Positions 1 through 5,989 of a stretch of DNA of 13,336 nt are shown here, piece after piece (the first letter of the stretch is position 1; each line of letters starts with the position of its first letter). The translations under genes were made by a program, and so were the position numbers. Location: contig DAOVCL010000032.1 of the NCBI GenBank assembly GCA_030670005.1, positions 1 to 13,336 on the forward strand, written 5' to 3'. Origin of the DNA: Candidatus Zixiibacteriota bacterium. GTDB taxonomy: Bacteria; SM23-81; DAOVCL01. A model generated the notes under the pieces. It had not been told where the DNA came from. It searched no databases and worked only from the letters and a program-made list of their open reading frames with translations.

Positions 1-1
1 A

Positions 2-325
2 TTAGAAGAATATCCAAAGGGTTATGGGTTCGTTATTTTTCTTACAAACGATGACTCTTATTGGGAGAAGAAATCTCAAAGAGCAGATCATCCCGACGAC
101 GAGGATTTCAGAATATATGAATCGAGGGTTATTGAAGGGCAGTTAAAATGGAAAACAGGAGCAAGGGAAGCAACATTGAAGGGGAAATACACATTGAATT
201 GGAGAGAATATTCGAATTTAAAAGAATATTCGGATTCAACTGAGAAAAATGTAAGATTTAGATATTTGCTCGTTGAAGTTCCACCTGGCTGCAACTCCCA
301 AAATACCTTGGCACAAAGGGATTAA
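2..325 (+). CDS. 3' end of an unrecognised protein gene (partial)
   Basis: An open frame runs in from the left edge (first full codon at 2) and stops at TAA 323-325, giving about 107 C-terminal residues. The piece is soluble-looking and rich in charged and aromatic residues, with stretches such as GYGFVIFLTNDDSYWEK and KYTLNWREYS followed by FRYLLVEV. Alternating hydrophobic strands and the lack of stop codons over 320 bases argue that it is real. The final residues after LLVEV (PPGCNSQNTLAQRD) look like an unstructured tail and could be read-through beyond the ancestral end. I do not recognise the family with certainty. The FLTND..YW and LNW..YS patterns resemble C-terminal parts of uncharacterised accessory proteins, but this is a vague recollection. 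Codon usage is more AT-rich than in the ribosomal genes downstream. Confidence 0.6.
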   Translation, partial: LEEYPKGYGFVIFLTNDDSYWEKKSQRADHPDDEDFRIYESRVIEGQLKWKTGAREATLKGKYTLNWREYSNLKEYSDSTEKNVRFRYLLVEVPPGCNSQNTLAQRD

Positions 326-590
326 GATCATAGTTTCCCATTGTGCAAAATAGAGTATCATAGGATCTTTGGCCAAAAGATGGGCACTATCCGCAGACGA
401 ATGAGACAATGCACATTTGCAGAGTGGTCACTATGAATTTTCTGTGACTCAAGATATCAGGTGTTTTGGCGGATTTATATGGCCTAAAAGAGAACTTAGC
501 TCCCTTGCGGTCGCTAACTTCTCCAGAGGGTCTCACGACCCTATGGCGCTCAGCAATCCTCCGCCTGCTCGGATCGCTCCGCTGTCACCC

Positions 591-614
591 TTGAAGGGGG
601 CATACCCCCTTCAA
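591..614. repeat. Perfect 10-bp hairpin
   Basis: TTGAAGGGGG (591-600), loop CATA, CCCCCTTCAA (605-614): a perfect 10-bp stem with a tetraloop. No T-run follows, so it is not a typical intrinsic terminator. It sits 9 nt from a second perfect hairpin inside the IR-bounded block. Confidence 0.75.
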
Positions 615-623
615 ACAACCCCC

Positions 624-658
624 GACATTTTGGAATTTCTTAGAAATTCCAAAATGTC
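624..658. repeat. Perfect 15-bp hairpin
   Basis: GACATTTTGGAATTT (624-638), loop CTTAG (639-643), AAATTCCAAAATGTC (644-658): a perfect 15-bp inverted repeat with a 5-nt loop. A stem of this length without mismatches is unlikely by chance and suggests a recently duplicated or structurally selected element. It is followed by TTGTTATG and not by a T-run. Confidence 0.8.
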
Positions 659-725
659 TTGTTATGTCACGGCGTTTGGTATAAGTTAGGCCAAACATTG
701 GAGGGGACTCAGGCCGAGGTGCGCT

Positions 726-1021
726 ATGGAATTCTCCGATTACTTTTCAATGATTGCATTGGCAGTATCTATGGTGTCAGCAGGGTTTTCAGTATGGTTT
801 GGGTTACGAGACCGTTCCCGGATCAAAACTGATAGTCAGCTTCTCCAAGCATATTCTACCGAAGATGAGGAGCCTTTAGGGCCACCGACAGTGTCCTCAC
901 CAACAACGATGGTACCAGCGCGACCAACCTTTACTTCGAAGATTCCTTAAACAATCGGTACTACGTGAAGGGCACAAAGAAGAACATTAACGCGTATTTC
1001 GCCGCGATCAAAGAGCAATAA
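726..1021 (+). pseudogene. Small membrane protein gene, apparently frame-broken
   Basis: An ATG at 726 opens a frame whose first 30 residues contain a hydrophobic segment (about residues 7-27, FSMIALAVSMVSAGFSVWFG) followed by a basic stretch (RDRSRIK), typical of a single-pass membrane anchor with a cytoplasmic tail. The frame ends at TAA 948-950 after a Pro/Thr/Ser-rich tail that looks non-native. In another frame, open from 869 to TAA 1019-1021, the sequence reads as a sensible polypeptide (TNNDGTSATNLYFEDSLNN, then RYYVKGTKKNINAYF). Joining the two near 870-885 would give a protein of about 97 residues. I infer one ancestral gene with a single-base frameshift. The alternative is two unrelated small pieces. 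No family recognised; no strong ribosome binding site precedes 726. Confidence 0.35.
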
Positions 1022-1150
1022 AGACTAAGAGAAAGAGAGTCAGCCCTCGGCATGAGCATTTCTCGCTTAACAATCGCTTAAAGCTGACGGTGCTAACTGC
1101 GCTTCTGAATTCAGACGCCAGTCCGACGCTAAACTCAAGGAGTCGAGCTA

Positions 1151-1516
1151 GTGCATTCCAGGTCGCCCGGGGATTCACTAAATGAGGGCCAGTTGTTCAG
1201 GCGGATCTACGCTGTTGTTCGTCAGATTCCGGCCGGTCAGGTGGCTAGCTACGGCCAGATTGCAGCAATTGTGGGCAGGTGTACGCCCCACCTCGTAGGG
1301 TATGCGATGGCTGCTTTGCCCTTTGATAGTGACGTACCCTGGCATCGAGTCATCAACCACCAAGGGAGGATCAGCCGCCGTTCTGGCGGGGACGACGGCG
1401 CCATCCAGCGCCAACTGCTGGAACGAGAAGGTATCCGCTTCGACGAACAACATCGTGTGGACTTCAACGAGCTCGGGTGGCGCGGCCCCGTCGCACGGGA
1501 AGCGCCGTTTTACTAG
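1151..1516 (+). CDS. Alkyltransferase-like (ATL) DNA repair protein, MGMT family
   Basis: This 121-aa protein matches the DNA-binding, alkyl-acceptor domain of O6-alkylguanine-DNA alkyltransferase. Visible family elements are the helix-turn-helix region IPAGQVASYGQIAAIVG (residues 26-42) and the active-site block PWHRVIN (63-69). The acceptor cysteine of PCHRV is Trp64 here, which marks the ATL subgroup. Known ATL proteins cannot transfer alkyl groups; they bind and flip O6-alkylguanine lesions and hand them to nucleotide excision repair. In the segment TPHLVGYA the position of the family's arginine finger appears to be His47, which is unusual. The start is GTG at 1151, with CAAGGAG about 8 nt upstream. 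It stands alone between accessory DNA and a repeat region, with higher GC and codon usage unlike the AGG-rich core genes, so horizontal acquisition is plausible. Confidence 0.88.
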   Translation: MHSRSPGDSLNEGQLFRRIYAVVRQIPAGQVASYGQIAAIVGRCTPHLVGYAMAALPFDSDVPWHRVINHQGRISRRSGGDDGAIQRQLLEREGIRFDEQHRVDFNELGWRGPVAREAPFY

Positions 1517-1517
1517 G

Positions 1518-1571
1518 GAAGCTTCGCCTAAAACCTACGAGGCGTGAATAATCCAAATTGGGCGAAGCTTC
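1518..1571. repeat. 11-bp inverted repeat after the ATL gene
   Basis: GAAGCTTCGCC (1518-1528) and GGCGAAGCTTC (1561-1571) are perfect reverse complements separated by 32 nt. The first arm could alternatively pair with GGCG at 1541-1544. No T-run follows, so a terminator role for the ATL gene is possible but not supported. It is more likely a repeat end. Confidence 0.6.
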
Positions 1572-1675
1572 GAATTGTAAAATGAAGAATGCAAAGTGTA
1601 AAAGTTAAAATTACCTCTGCTTGCCTGCCTGTTAAGGCAACATCTTGCCTTCCATTTTGCATCTTTCAATTCTTG

Positions 1676-1705
1676 CCCCGTTAGATACAAAACTATCTAA
1701 CGGGG
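1676..1705. repeat. Perfect 12-bp hairpin (CCCCGTTAGATA type)
   Basis: CCCCGTTAGATA (1676-1687), loop CAAAAC, TATCTAACGGGG (1694-1705). The perfect stem with a short loop lies in intergenic DNA with no following T-run. Its form is that of a dispersed palindromic repeat, not a terminator. Confidence 0.75.
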
Positions 1706-1839
1706 TGAACAATCTGCAATTTTCAATGGCTGGCTGCAAAACTTGACACAAATTTTAAGATCTTGCCCTATGATGCCAGCTAGTGGAAGGCCTCTTACAC
1801 GGAGATTTTCTTAGTTCGAACTTCCCGCAAATTTTTTTG

Positions 1840-1868
1840 TTGCTTTTTTACTTTAAAATCGTTATTAT
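1840..1868 (+). promoter_or_regulatory. Sigma-70-type promoter for rpmA
   Basis: -35 TTGCTT (1840-1845), 17-bp spacer, -10 TATTAT (1863-1868), in an AT-rich tract about 48 bp before the rpmA start. Transcription would begin near 1875. It is the best match upstream of rpmA; a TTGACA at 1743 has a poorly spaced -10. Confidence 0.6.
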
Positions 1869-1915
1869 ACAAGAGACTTGAAAATCCGTATTAGGAATCA
1901 AAATGGAGGTGAGAG

Positions 1916-2167
1916 ATGGCTCACAAGAAAGGGGTCGGAAGCTCCAGAAATGGGAGAGACAGTAACCCCAAGATGTTGGGGGTAAAAAGATATGGAGGGG
2001 AACGGGTAACTGCCGGCTCCATCCTGGTCAGACAGAGGGGGAGCAAAATTCATCCCGGGGTGAATGTGGGGATGGGTAAGGACGACACCCTCTTTGCCAA
2101 GATAGATGGAAATGTGAGGTTTGAAAGGATGGGGAGGAACAGGAAGAAGGTAAGCATCTACGCTTAA
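1916..2167 (+). CDS. rpmA: 50S ribosomal protein L27 (bL27)
   Basis: This 83-aa basic protein begins MAHKKGVGSSRNGRDS, the hallmark N-terminus of bacterial L27. That tail reaches toward the peptidyl-transferase centre of the 50S subunit. The core (RYGGERVTAGSILVRQRG, then PGVNVGMGKDDTLFA) and full length fit the family. The Met-Ala start has no cleaved extension of the Firmicutes kind. Translation starts at ATG 1916 with GGAGGTGAGAG just upstream. rpmA usually sits between rplU (L21) and obg; here neither is adjacent. It has its own promoter and is followed 9 nt later by elbB, which suggests a genomic rearrangement or lineage-specific layout. Confidence 0.98.
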   Translation: MAHKKGVGSSRNGRDSNPKMLGVKRYGGERVTAGSILVRQRGSKIHPGVNVGMGKDDTLFAKIDGNVRFERMGRNRKKVSIYA

Positions 2168-2176
2168 GAGGTAGAA

Positions 2177-2845
2177 ATGATGAAAATTGCCCTTCTTCTT
2201 AGCGGCTGTGGCGTGTACGATGGCTCAGAGATCCATGAGGCCACATTGACCCTCTACTTCCTGGCCCAGGCTGGGGCTCAGGCAGTCCCCATCGCCCCAC
2301 ACATTCCTCAGGCAGAGACCATAGATCACCTAACCGGAAAAATCACTGAGGAGCAGAGAAATGTCCTCGTTGAATCGGCCAGGATCTCCAGGGGAGAGAT
2401 CAAGGATATCAGTGAGGTTACCGGGGCCGATATCGACGGTTTGATAATTCCAGGTGGCTTGGGGGCAGGCAAGAACCTCTCCAGCTTCGCTCAGGCAGGG
2501 GAGAACTGCACCATAAATGAGGAGGTAAAGAGCCTAATCAGGGATATGGTGCGCAGGAGGAAACCCGTGGGAGCGATGTGCATAGCCCCGGTCCTGGTGG
2601 CCAAGGCCCTGCAGGGAATGGATGAGGTAACCCCCACTCTCACCATTGGCAATGATCCCACTACAGCCAAGAAGTTAGAGAAGTTGGGGGCCATCCATGT
2701 CACTGCCAGGGTGGATGAGGCGATAATCGATAATGCCAACAGGATAGTCACCACTCCTGCTTATATGATCGGGCTTGGCATCCAAGAGGTGGCCAAAGGC
2801 ATCGAGAACCTGGTCAAAGGGGTAATGGAGTTGATAGAAAAGTAG
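2177..2845 (+). CDS. elbB: ElbB, DJ-1/PfpI-like glyoxalase family protein
   Basis: The 222-aa protein has the class I glutamine-amidotransferase-like fold of the DJ-1/PfpI superfamily. Family-specific features are the N-terminal LLSGCGVYDGSEIHEA block (near residues 7-22), GLIIPGGLGAGKNLSSFA in the middle, and the nucleophile-elbow block GAMCIAPVLVAKAL with Cys135. ElbB-type proteins are annotated as isoprenoid-biosynthesis-associated; glyoxalase activity has been described, but the physiological substrate is unclear. It should be a soluble cytoplasmic protein. The frame opens with two consecutive ATGs (2177, 2180) preceded by GAGGT; either could be used. The 9-nt gap to rpmA implies co-transcription, and a terminator follows at 2963-2992. 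Confidence 0.93.
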   Translation: MMKIALLLSGCGVYDGSEIHEATLTLYFLAQAGAQAVPIAPHIPQAETIDHLTGKITEEQRNVLVESARISRGEIKDISEVTGADIDGLIIPGGLGAGKNLSSFAQAGENCTINEEVKSLIRDMVRRRKPVGAMCIAPVLVAKALQGMDEVTPTLTIGNDPTTAKKLEKLGAIHVTARVDEAIIDNANRIVTTPAYMIGLGIQEVAKGIENLVKGVMELIEK

Positions 2846-2962
2846 GGAAAGATTTAGCTTGGCAGGGTATTGACCATCTGAAAATCGCCATTTGTTCATA
2901 TTTTTCAATAAAATAGTTAAATCAAAAATTTGTCTGTCACCATTTTCCTACAGGCATTCATC

Positions 2963-2992
2963 AAAAAACCCCTTGGGAATGGGGATTTTTTT
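2963..2992 (+). terminator. Intrinsic terminator of the rpmA-elbB unit
   Basis: AAAAAACCCC (2963-2972), 8-nt loop, GGGG plus A and seven T (2981-2992). The CCCC/GGGG core extends into A/T pairing with one extra A, and a T-rich tract continues to 3000. It could act in both directions. It separates elbB from the HU promoter. Confidence 0.7.
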
Positions 2993-3012
2993 GATTTTTT
3001 TGAAAAAAGTTG

Positions 3013-3041
3013 TTGACAGAGCCTTTCAGATCGGTTATAGT
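3013..3041 (+). promoter_or_regulatory. Strong sigma-70-type promoter for the HU gene
   Basis: Consensus -35 TTGACA (3013-3018), exactly 17 bp, then -10 TATAGT (3036-3041). The predicted start near 3048 gives a leader of about 33 nt to the HU ATG. A near-consensus promoter suits an abundant nucleoid protein. Confidence 0.85.
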
Positions 3042-3080
3042 AGCAGAGAATTTTTAACCCAATATTAAGGAGGTGTGCTG

Positions 3081-3365
3081 ATGAACAAGGGGGAGCTAAC
3101 TTCTGCGTTAGCCAGGCAGGCCAAACTCACCCAAAAGCAGGCCCGCATGGCCATTGATTCCGTCTTCGGTTCCAATGGCATAATTGCCTCTGAATTGAAG
3201 AGGGGGGGAAGGGTACAGATAACCGGCTTTGGCACTTTTGAGACAAGAAGAAGGGAAGCCCGCATGGGAAGAAATCCACAGACTGGGGCTCAACTGAGGA
3301 TTCCTGCTGCTACCTATCCAGCTTTCAAGGCCGGGAAAGGGTTAAAGTCAAAGATAAGGAAGTAG
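3081..3365 (+). CDS. HU-family nucleoid DNA-binding protein
   Basis: The 94-aa protein has the HU/IHF fold: two N-terminal helices (residues 3-38), the signature GRVQITGFGTFETRRREAR (43-61), and the beta-arm with GRNPQTGAQLRIPA (63-76). Arg64-Asn65-Pro66 is the tip that intercalates into DNA, and the protein ends FKAGKGLKSKIRK. This is a homodimer-forming DNA-bending protein; the sequence looks more HU-like than IHF-like. I chose ATG 3081 because AAGGAGG lies 7 nt upstream (3067-3073); the in-frame GTG at 3075 falls against that site. It is monocistronic, with its own strong promoter (3013-3041) and terminator (3388 onward). Confidence 0.95.
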   Translation: MNKGELTSALARQAKLTQKQARMAIDSVFGSNGIIASELKRGGRVQITGFGTFETRRREARMGRNPQTGAQLRIPAATYPAFKAGKGLKSKIRK

Positions 3366-3387
3366 ATTCTACCAAAGACTCACCTTC

Positions 3388-3426
3388 AAGGGCAAAGTTT
3401 ATTGGCTTTGCCCTTATTCTTTATTA
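3388..3426 (+). terminator. Intrinsic terminator of the HU gene
   Basis: AAGGGCAAAG (3388-3397), 8-nt loop, CTTTGCCCTT (3406-3415): a perfect 10-bp stem followed by the T-rich ATTCTTTATTA. It lies 23 nt after the HU stop codon. Confidence 0.88.
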
Positions 3427-3442
3427 AGGGGGAAATTTTTCC

Positions 3443-3471
3443 TTGATTGAAAGGATAACTTCTCTTATATT
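3443..3471 (+). promoter_or_regulatory. Sigma-70-type promoter for the thrS operon
   Basis: -35 TTGATT (3443-3448), 17-bp spacer, -10 TATATT (3466-3471). The predicted start near 3478 leaves only about 15 nt before the thrS start codon. There is therefore no room for a T-box or an operator-type leader such as the one known upstream of E. coli thrS. Confidence 0.72.
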
Positions 3472-3492
3472 AAGGTAAATCGAGGGGGATAT

Positions 3493-5397
3493 TTGAAGGT
3501 TAAGATCTCAGCCAGAGAGATAAGGGATTATCCTTCTGAAGTAAGGGTAAAAGAGGTGGCCAAAGACCTTGGCTTAAGGGCAGTGGCTGCCCAGGTTGAT
3601 GGTCAGATCGTCGACTTAGACCATAGGCTGGAGGAAGGTGATGGGGTGCGGATATTGACCTTCGAGGATCCAGAGGGAAAGAAGGTCTTCTGGCACTCCA
3701 CATCCCATATAATGGCCCAGGCCGTCAGGGAGCTTTTCCCTGAGGTGAAACTGGGTATCGGGCCACCAATCTCCCAGGGATTCTATTACGACTTTAGGAG
3801 GAGGGCCCCCTTCTCAGAGGAGGAACTGGGCCAGATAGAGAAGAGGATGCAAGAGATAGTCAAAGCCAACCTCCCCTTCCAGAGGGAAGAGGTAAGCAAG
3901 GAGGAGGCCTTGATGGTCTTCCGGGGAGAGGACTTCAAGATCCAACTCATCCAGGAGATAGAGGATGAGAGGGTAACCCTCTATCGTCAGGGAGGGTATG
4001 TGGACCTCTGCCGAGGGCCCCACCTCCCCTTTACCGGGATGGTAAAGGCCTTCAAGCTCCTCTCGGTTGCCGGGGCCTATTGGAAGGGGGATGAGAAGGG
4101 TCCTGTGATGCAAAGGATATACGGTATCTCCTTTCCCGAACAGGGAGATCTGGAGAGATACCTGAAGAACCTGGAAGAGGCCAAAAGAAGGGACCATCGC
4201 CGACTGGGCCGGGAGCTCGACCTCTTCAGCATCCACGAGGAGGCAGGGGCTGGACTCGTCTACTGGCATCCCAAGGGGGCGGTGATCAGGAACATCATCG
4301 AGGATTTTTGGAAGGCCGAGCATATCAAGAGAGGCTATCAGCTCGTCTACATCCCCCACATTGCCAAAGCGCATCTCTGGCGGACATCTGGCCACTATGA
4401 CTTTTACCGTGAGAATATGTATTTTCTGCCAGTGGAGGGGGAGGAGTATGTGCTCAAACCAATGAACTGCCCGGGCCATATTATTATCTATAAGTCCAGG
4501 AAGAGGAGCTATCGGGATCTGCCCATAAGATATGCGGAGTTGGGCACCGTATACCGGGCCGAGAGGTCAGGTGTGCTCCACGGAATGCTCCGGGTGAGGG
4601 GTTTCACCCAGGATGATGCCCACATATTCTGTAGGCTCGATCAGTTAGAGGAGGAGATCTTAGGGGTGATTGACCTCGCCCAATTTATGCTCCAGACCTT
4701 CGGTTATCAGGACTATCAAATCGATTTAAGCGTAAGGGATCCCCAACACAAGGAGAAATATGCAGGAAGTGACCAGGATTGGCAGAGAGCAGAGGAGTCC
4801 TTAGTCTCCGCCCTGCAGAAGAGGGGTCTTGACTATCGAAGAGCGGAGGGAGAAGCCGTCTTCTATGGCCCCAAGATCGACATAAAGCTTTTGGATGCCC
4901 TGGGAAGAACCTGGCAGGGCTCTACCATCCAATTCGACTTCAACCTTCCTCAAAGGTTCAATATCACCTATACCGATCGGGACAACAGTGAAAAGAAAGT
5001 TATTATGATCCACCGCGCTCTTTTAGGGGCTATGGAGAGGTTCATTGGGGGGCTGATAGAATTCTACGGGGGGGCCTTCCCCCTCTGGTTGGCCCCTGTG
5101 CAGGTGGTGATTATGCCTATCACTGACTCCGAGAGGGACTACGGAGAGCTAATCCGAAAAAGGCTCTTTGAGGAGGGGATACGGGTGGAGCTTGATGATC
5201 GCAACGAGAAGATAGGCCATAAGATAAGGGAGGCTGAGCTGCAGAAGGTCCCCTATATGCTTATCTTGGGCAAGAGGGAGACCCAGGGAGGGACGGTTGC
5301 CGTAAGGCAGAGGAGGAAGGGAGATTTGGGCCAGCTTGTCCTGGACTCCTTCTGTGAAAGGTTGAAGGAGGAGATAGAGCAAAAGCAAATCTGGTAA
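3493..5397 (+). CDS. thrS: Threonine--tRNA ligase
   Basis: ThrRS of 634 aa, full length for the family (about 640), attaches threonine to tRNA-Thr in the cytoplasm. Domains in order: N-terminal TGS domain (about 1-62); editing domain with HSTSH (His68, His72) and the later LCRGPH; class II catalytic core; C-terminal anticodon-binding domain (about 535-634). The catalytic zinc ligands are all present: Cys326 in MNCPGH, His377 in DDAHIF and His507 in MIHRALLG, with the first two spaced as in E. coli. Motif 2 is RAERSGVLHGMLRVRGFTQ. The start is TTG at 3493, preceded by GAGGGGG (3482-3488); the TGS domain starts immediately, so no upstream residues are missing. It is the first gene of the cluster, 16 nt before the proposed infC start. 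Confidence 0.97.
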   Translation: MKVKISAREIRDYPSEVRVKEVAKDLGLRAVAAQVDGQIVDLDHRLEEGDGVRILTFEDPEGKKVFWHSTSHIMAQAVRELFPEVKLGIGPPISQGFYYDFRRRAPFSEEELGQIEKRMQEIVKANLPFQREEVSKEEALMVFRGEDFKIQLIQEIEDERVTLYRQGGYVDLCRGPHLPFTGMVKAFKLLSVAGAYWKGDEKGPVMQRIYGISFPEQGDLERYLKNLEEAKRRDHRRLGRELDLFSIHEEAGAGLVYWHPKGAVIRNIIEDFWKAEHIKRGYQLVYIPHIAKAHLWRTSGHYDFYRENMYFLPVEGEEYVLKPMNCPGHIIIYKSRKRSYRDLPIRYAELGTVYRAERSGVLHGMLRVRGFTQDDAHIFCRLDQLEEEILGVIDLAQFMLQTFGYQDYQIDLSVRDPQHKEKYAGSDQDWQRAEESLVSALQKRGLDYRRAEGEAVFYGPKIDIKLLDALGRTWQGSTIQFDFNLPQRFNITYTDRDNSEKKVIMIHRALLGAMERFIGGLIEFYGGAFPLWLAPVQVVIMPITDSERDYGELIRKRLFEEGIRVELDDRNEKIGHKIREAELQKVPYMLILGKRETQGGTVAVRQRRKGDLGQLVLDSFCERLKEEIEQKQIW

Positions 5398-5399
5398 CC

Positions 5400-5416
5400 G
5401 AGGAGGTACAGAGATA
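5400..5416 (+). promoter_or_regulatory. infC ribosome binding site and non-canonical ATA start
   Basis: GAGGAGG (5400-5406) stands 7 nt before ATA 5414-5416, in the infC frame. No ATG, GTG or TTG occurs in frame between the thrS stop and the GTG at 5465, and 5465 has no Shine-Dalgarno sequence of its own. Known infC genes use AUU or other rare AUN starts, letting IF3 limit its own translation by rejecting non-canonical start codons. Confidence 0.8.
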
Positions 5417-5989
5417 AAGCCAAATAAGGAACCGAGGGTAAACTCTCAGATAAGGGCTCCACAGGTGAGGGTAGTAGGGGAGGATGGGGAGCAGATAGGG
5501 ATTATGCCCTCAAGGGAGGCCGTAGCAATGGCCCAAGAGAGGGGCCTCGACCTGGTGGAGGTTGCCCCTCAGTTAGAGCCACCGGTCTGCAAGTTTATGG
5601 ACTATGGCAAGTATCGGTATGAAAAGAGCAAGAAGGAGAGGTTAAGCAAGAAGAGGCAGATAAGTGTCCAACTCAAGGAGATGAGGTTAAGGCCAAAGAC
5701 CGATGGACATGCCTTCAATTTTAAGCTTAAGCATATCAAGGAGTTCCTGAGCCAGGGGAAGAAGGTCAAGGTATATGTCCATTTCCGAGGTCGAGAGATG
5801 GTGCACCAGGAATTTGGGAAGAGGCTCTTGGAGATGATCAAAGAACAGGTGGAGGGTCTGGGTGATGTGGCCCAGGAGCCAAAGCTGGAAGGCAGGAACC
5901 TAATTATGATTCTAAATCCGCTATCTCGGAAGAAGGGGGATAAAAGTGCCAAAGTTGAAGAGCAAAAGGGGAGCAAAGAAAAGGTTTGA
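5414..5989 (+). CDS. infC: Translation initiation factor IF-3
   Basis: IF3 binds the 30S subunit, prevents premature 50S joining and checks the start codon and initiator tRNA. Read from ATA 5414 it is 191 aa. The N-domain includes RVNSQIRAPQVRVVGEDGEQ (about 8-27), GLDLVEVAP and PPVCKFMDYGKY; a Lys-rich linker follows, then the C-domain with IQLKEMRLRPK-type sequence (here VQLKEMRLRPKTD), VHFRGREMVHQEFG and PKLEGRNLIMIL. An annotation starting at GTG 5465 would remove 17 N-terminal residues, including the conserved RVN..IRAP.VRV strand, so ATA with its GAGGAGG site is preferred. The Lys/Glu-rich C-terminal tail overlaps rpmI by 44 nt. Together with rpmI and rplT it forms the classic IF3-L35-L20 unit. 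Confidence 0.95.
   Translation: MKPNKEPRVNSQIRAPQVRVVGEDGEQIGIMPSREAVAMAQERGLDLVEVAPQLEPPVCKFMDYGKYRYEKSKKERLSKKRQISVQLKEMRLRPKTDGHAFNFKLKHIKEFLSQGKKVKVYVHFRGREMVHQEFGKRLLEMIKEQVEGLGDVAQEPKLEGRNLIMILNPLSRKKGDKSAKVEEQKGSKEKV

Larger units (their letters stand above)
480..693. repeat. IR-bounded 214-bp block (possible small mobile element)
   Basis: The left end TGGCCTAA (480-487) followed after 7 nt by CTTA (495-498) is mirrored at the right end, where 682-693 reads TAAGTTAGGCCA, the reverse complement of TGGCCTAACTTA. The two ends are thus a 12-bp inverted repeat with a 7-nt insertion in the left arm. Inside are a GC-rich segment of short alternating motifs and two perfect hairpins (591-614 and 624-658). 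No target-site duplication is obvious. It could be a miniature inverted-repeat element or part of a large structured recombination site. The right end holds GTTAGGC (685-691), the core found in integron attC sites, but the matching left half is missing. Confidence 0.35.
326..725. other. 400-bp intergenic region, accessory DNA
   Basis: There is no convincing gene here. A 90-codon open frame at 417-689 has no ribosome binding site and crosses two perfect hairpins, so I do not call it. The left part (326-479) is featureless apart from a TTGGCCAA palindrome near 370. The right part is the IR-bounded block listed separately. Base composition differs from the purine-rich core genes, consistent with imported or decaying DNA. 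Confidence 0.5.
1517..1915. other. 399-bp intergenic region with inverted repeats and the rpmA promoter
   Basis: There is no gene here. The region starts directly after the ATL stop with an 11-bp inverted repeat, continues with AT-rich, low-complexity sequence (around 1572-1620 and 1650-1675) resembling degenerate dispersed repeats, then a 12-bp hairpin at 1676-1705. It ends with the promoter and ribosome binding site of rpmA. No rplU (L21) gene, the usual upstream neighbour of rpmA, is present. Confidence 0.6.

Noticed and set aside
417..689. 90-codon + strand open frame
   Set aside because: It has no ribosome binding site and runs straight through two perfect hairpins and a terminal inverted repeat; its composition is not protein-like.
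1060..1150. attC-like half site (GCTTAACAATCGCTTAAAGC) before the ATL gene
   Set aside because: It resembles one half of an integron attC, but no complementary second half ending GTTRRRY follows on the same strand, so it is not called.
1743..1774. TTGACA with TATGAT as a promoter upstream of rpmA
   Set aside because: The spacer is 20 bp, outside the normal range; TTGCTT-17-TATTAT at 1840-1868 is better placed.
3075..3080. GTG 3075 as HU start codon
   Set aside because: It sits against the AAGGAGG site; ATG 3081 has correct spacing and matches the family N-terminus MNK.
3472..3492. T-box or autoregulatory leader before thrS
   Set aside because: The promoter at 3443-3471 leaves about 15 nt of leader, too short for any such element.
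3814..4479. 221-codon minus-strand open frame inside thrS
   Set aside because: It is an antisense shadow of the conserved ThrRS catalytic region; purine-rich codons leave the reverse frame free of stops.
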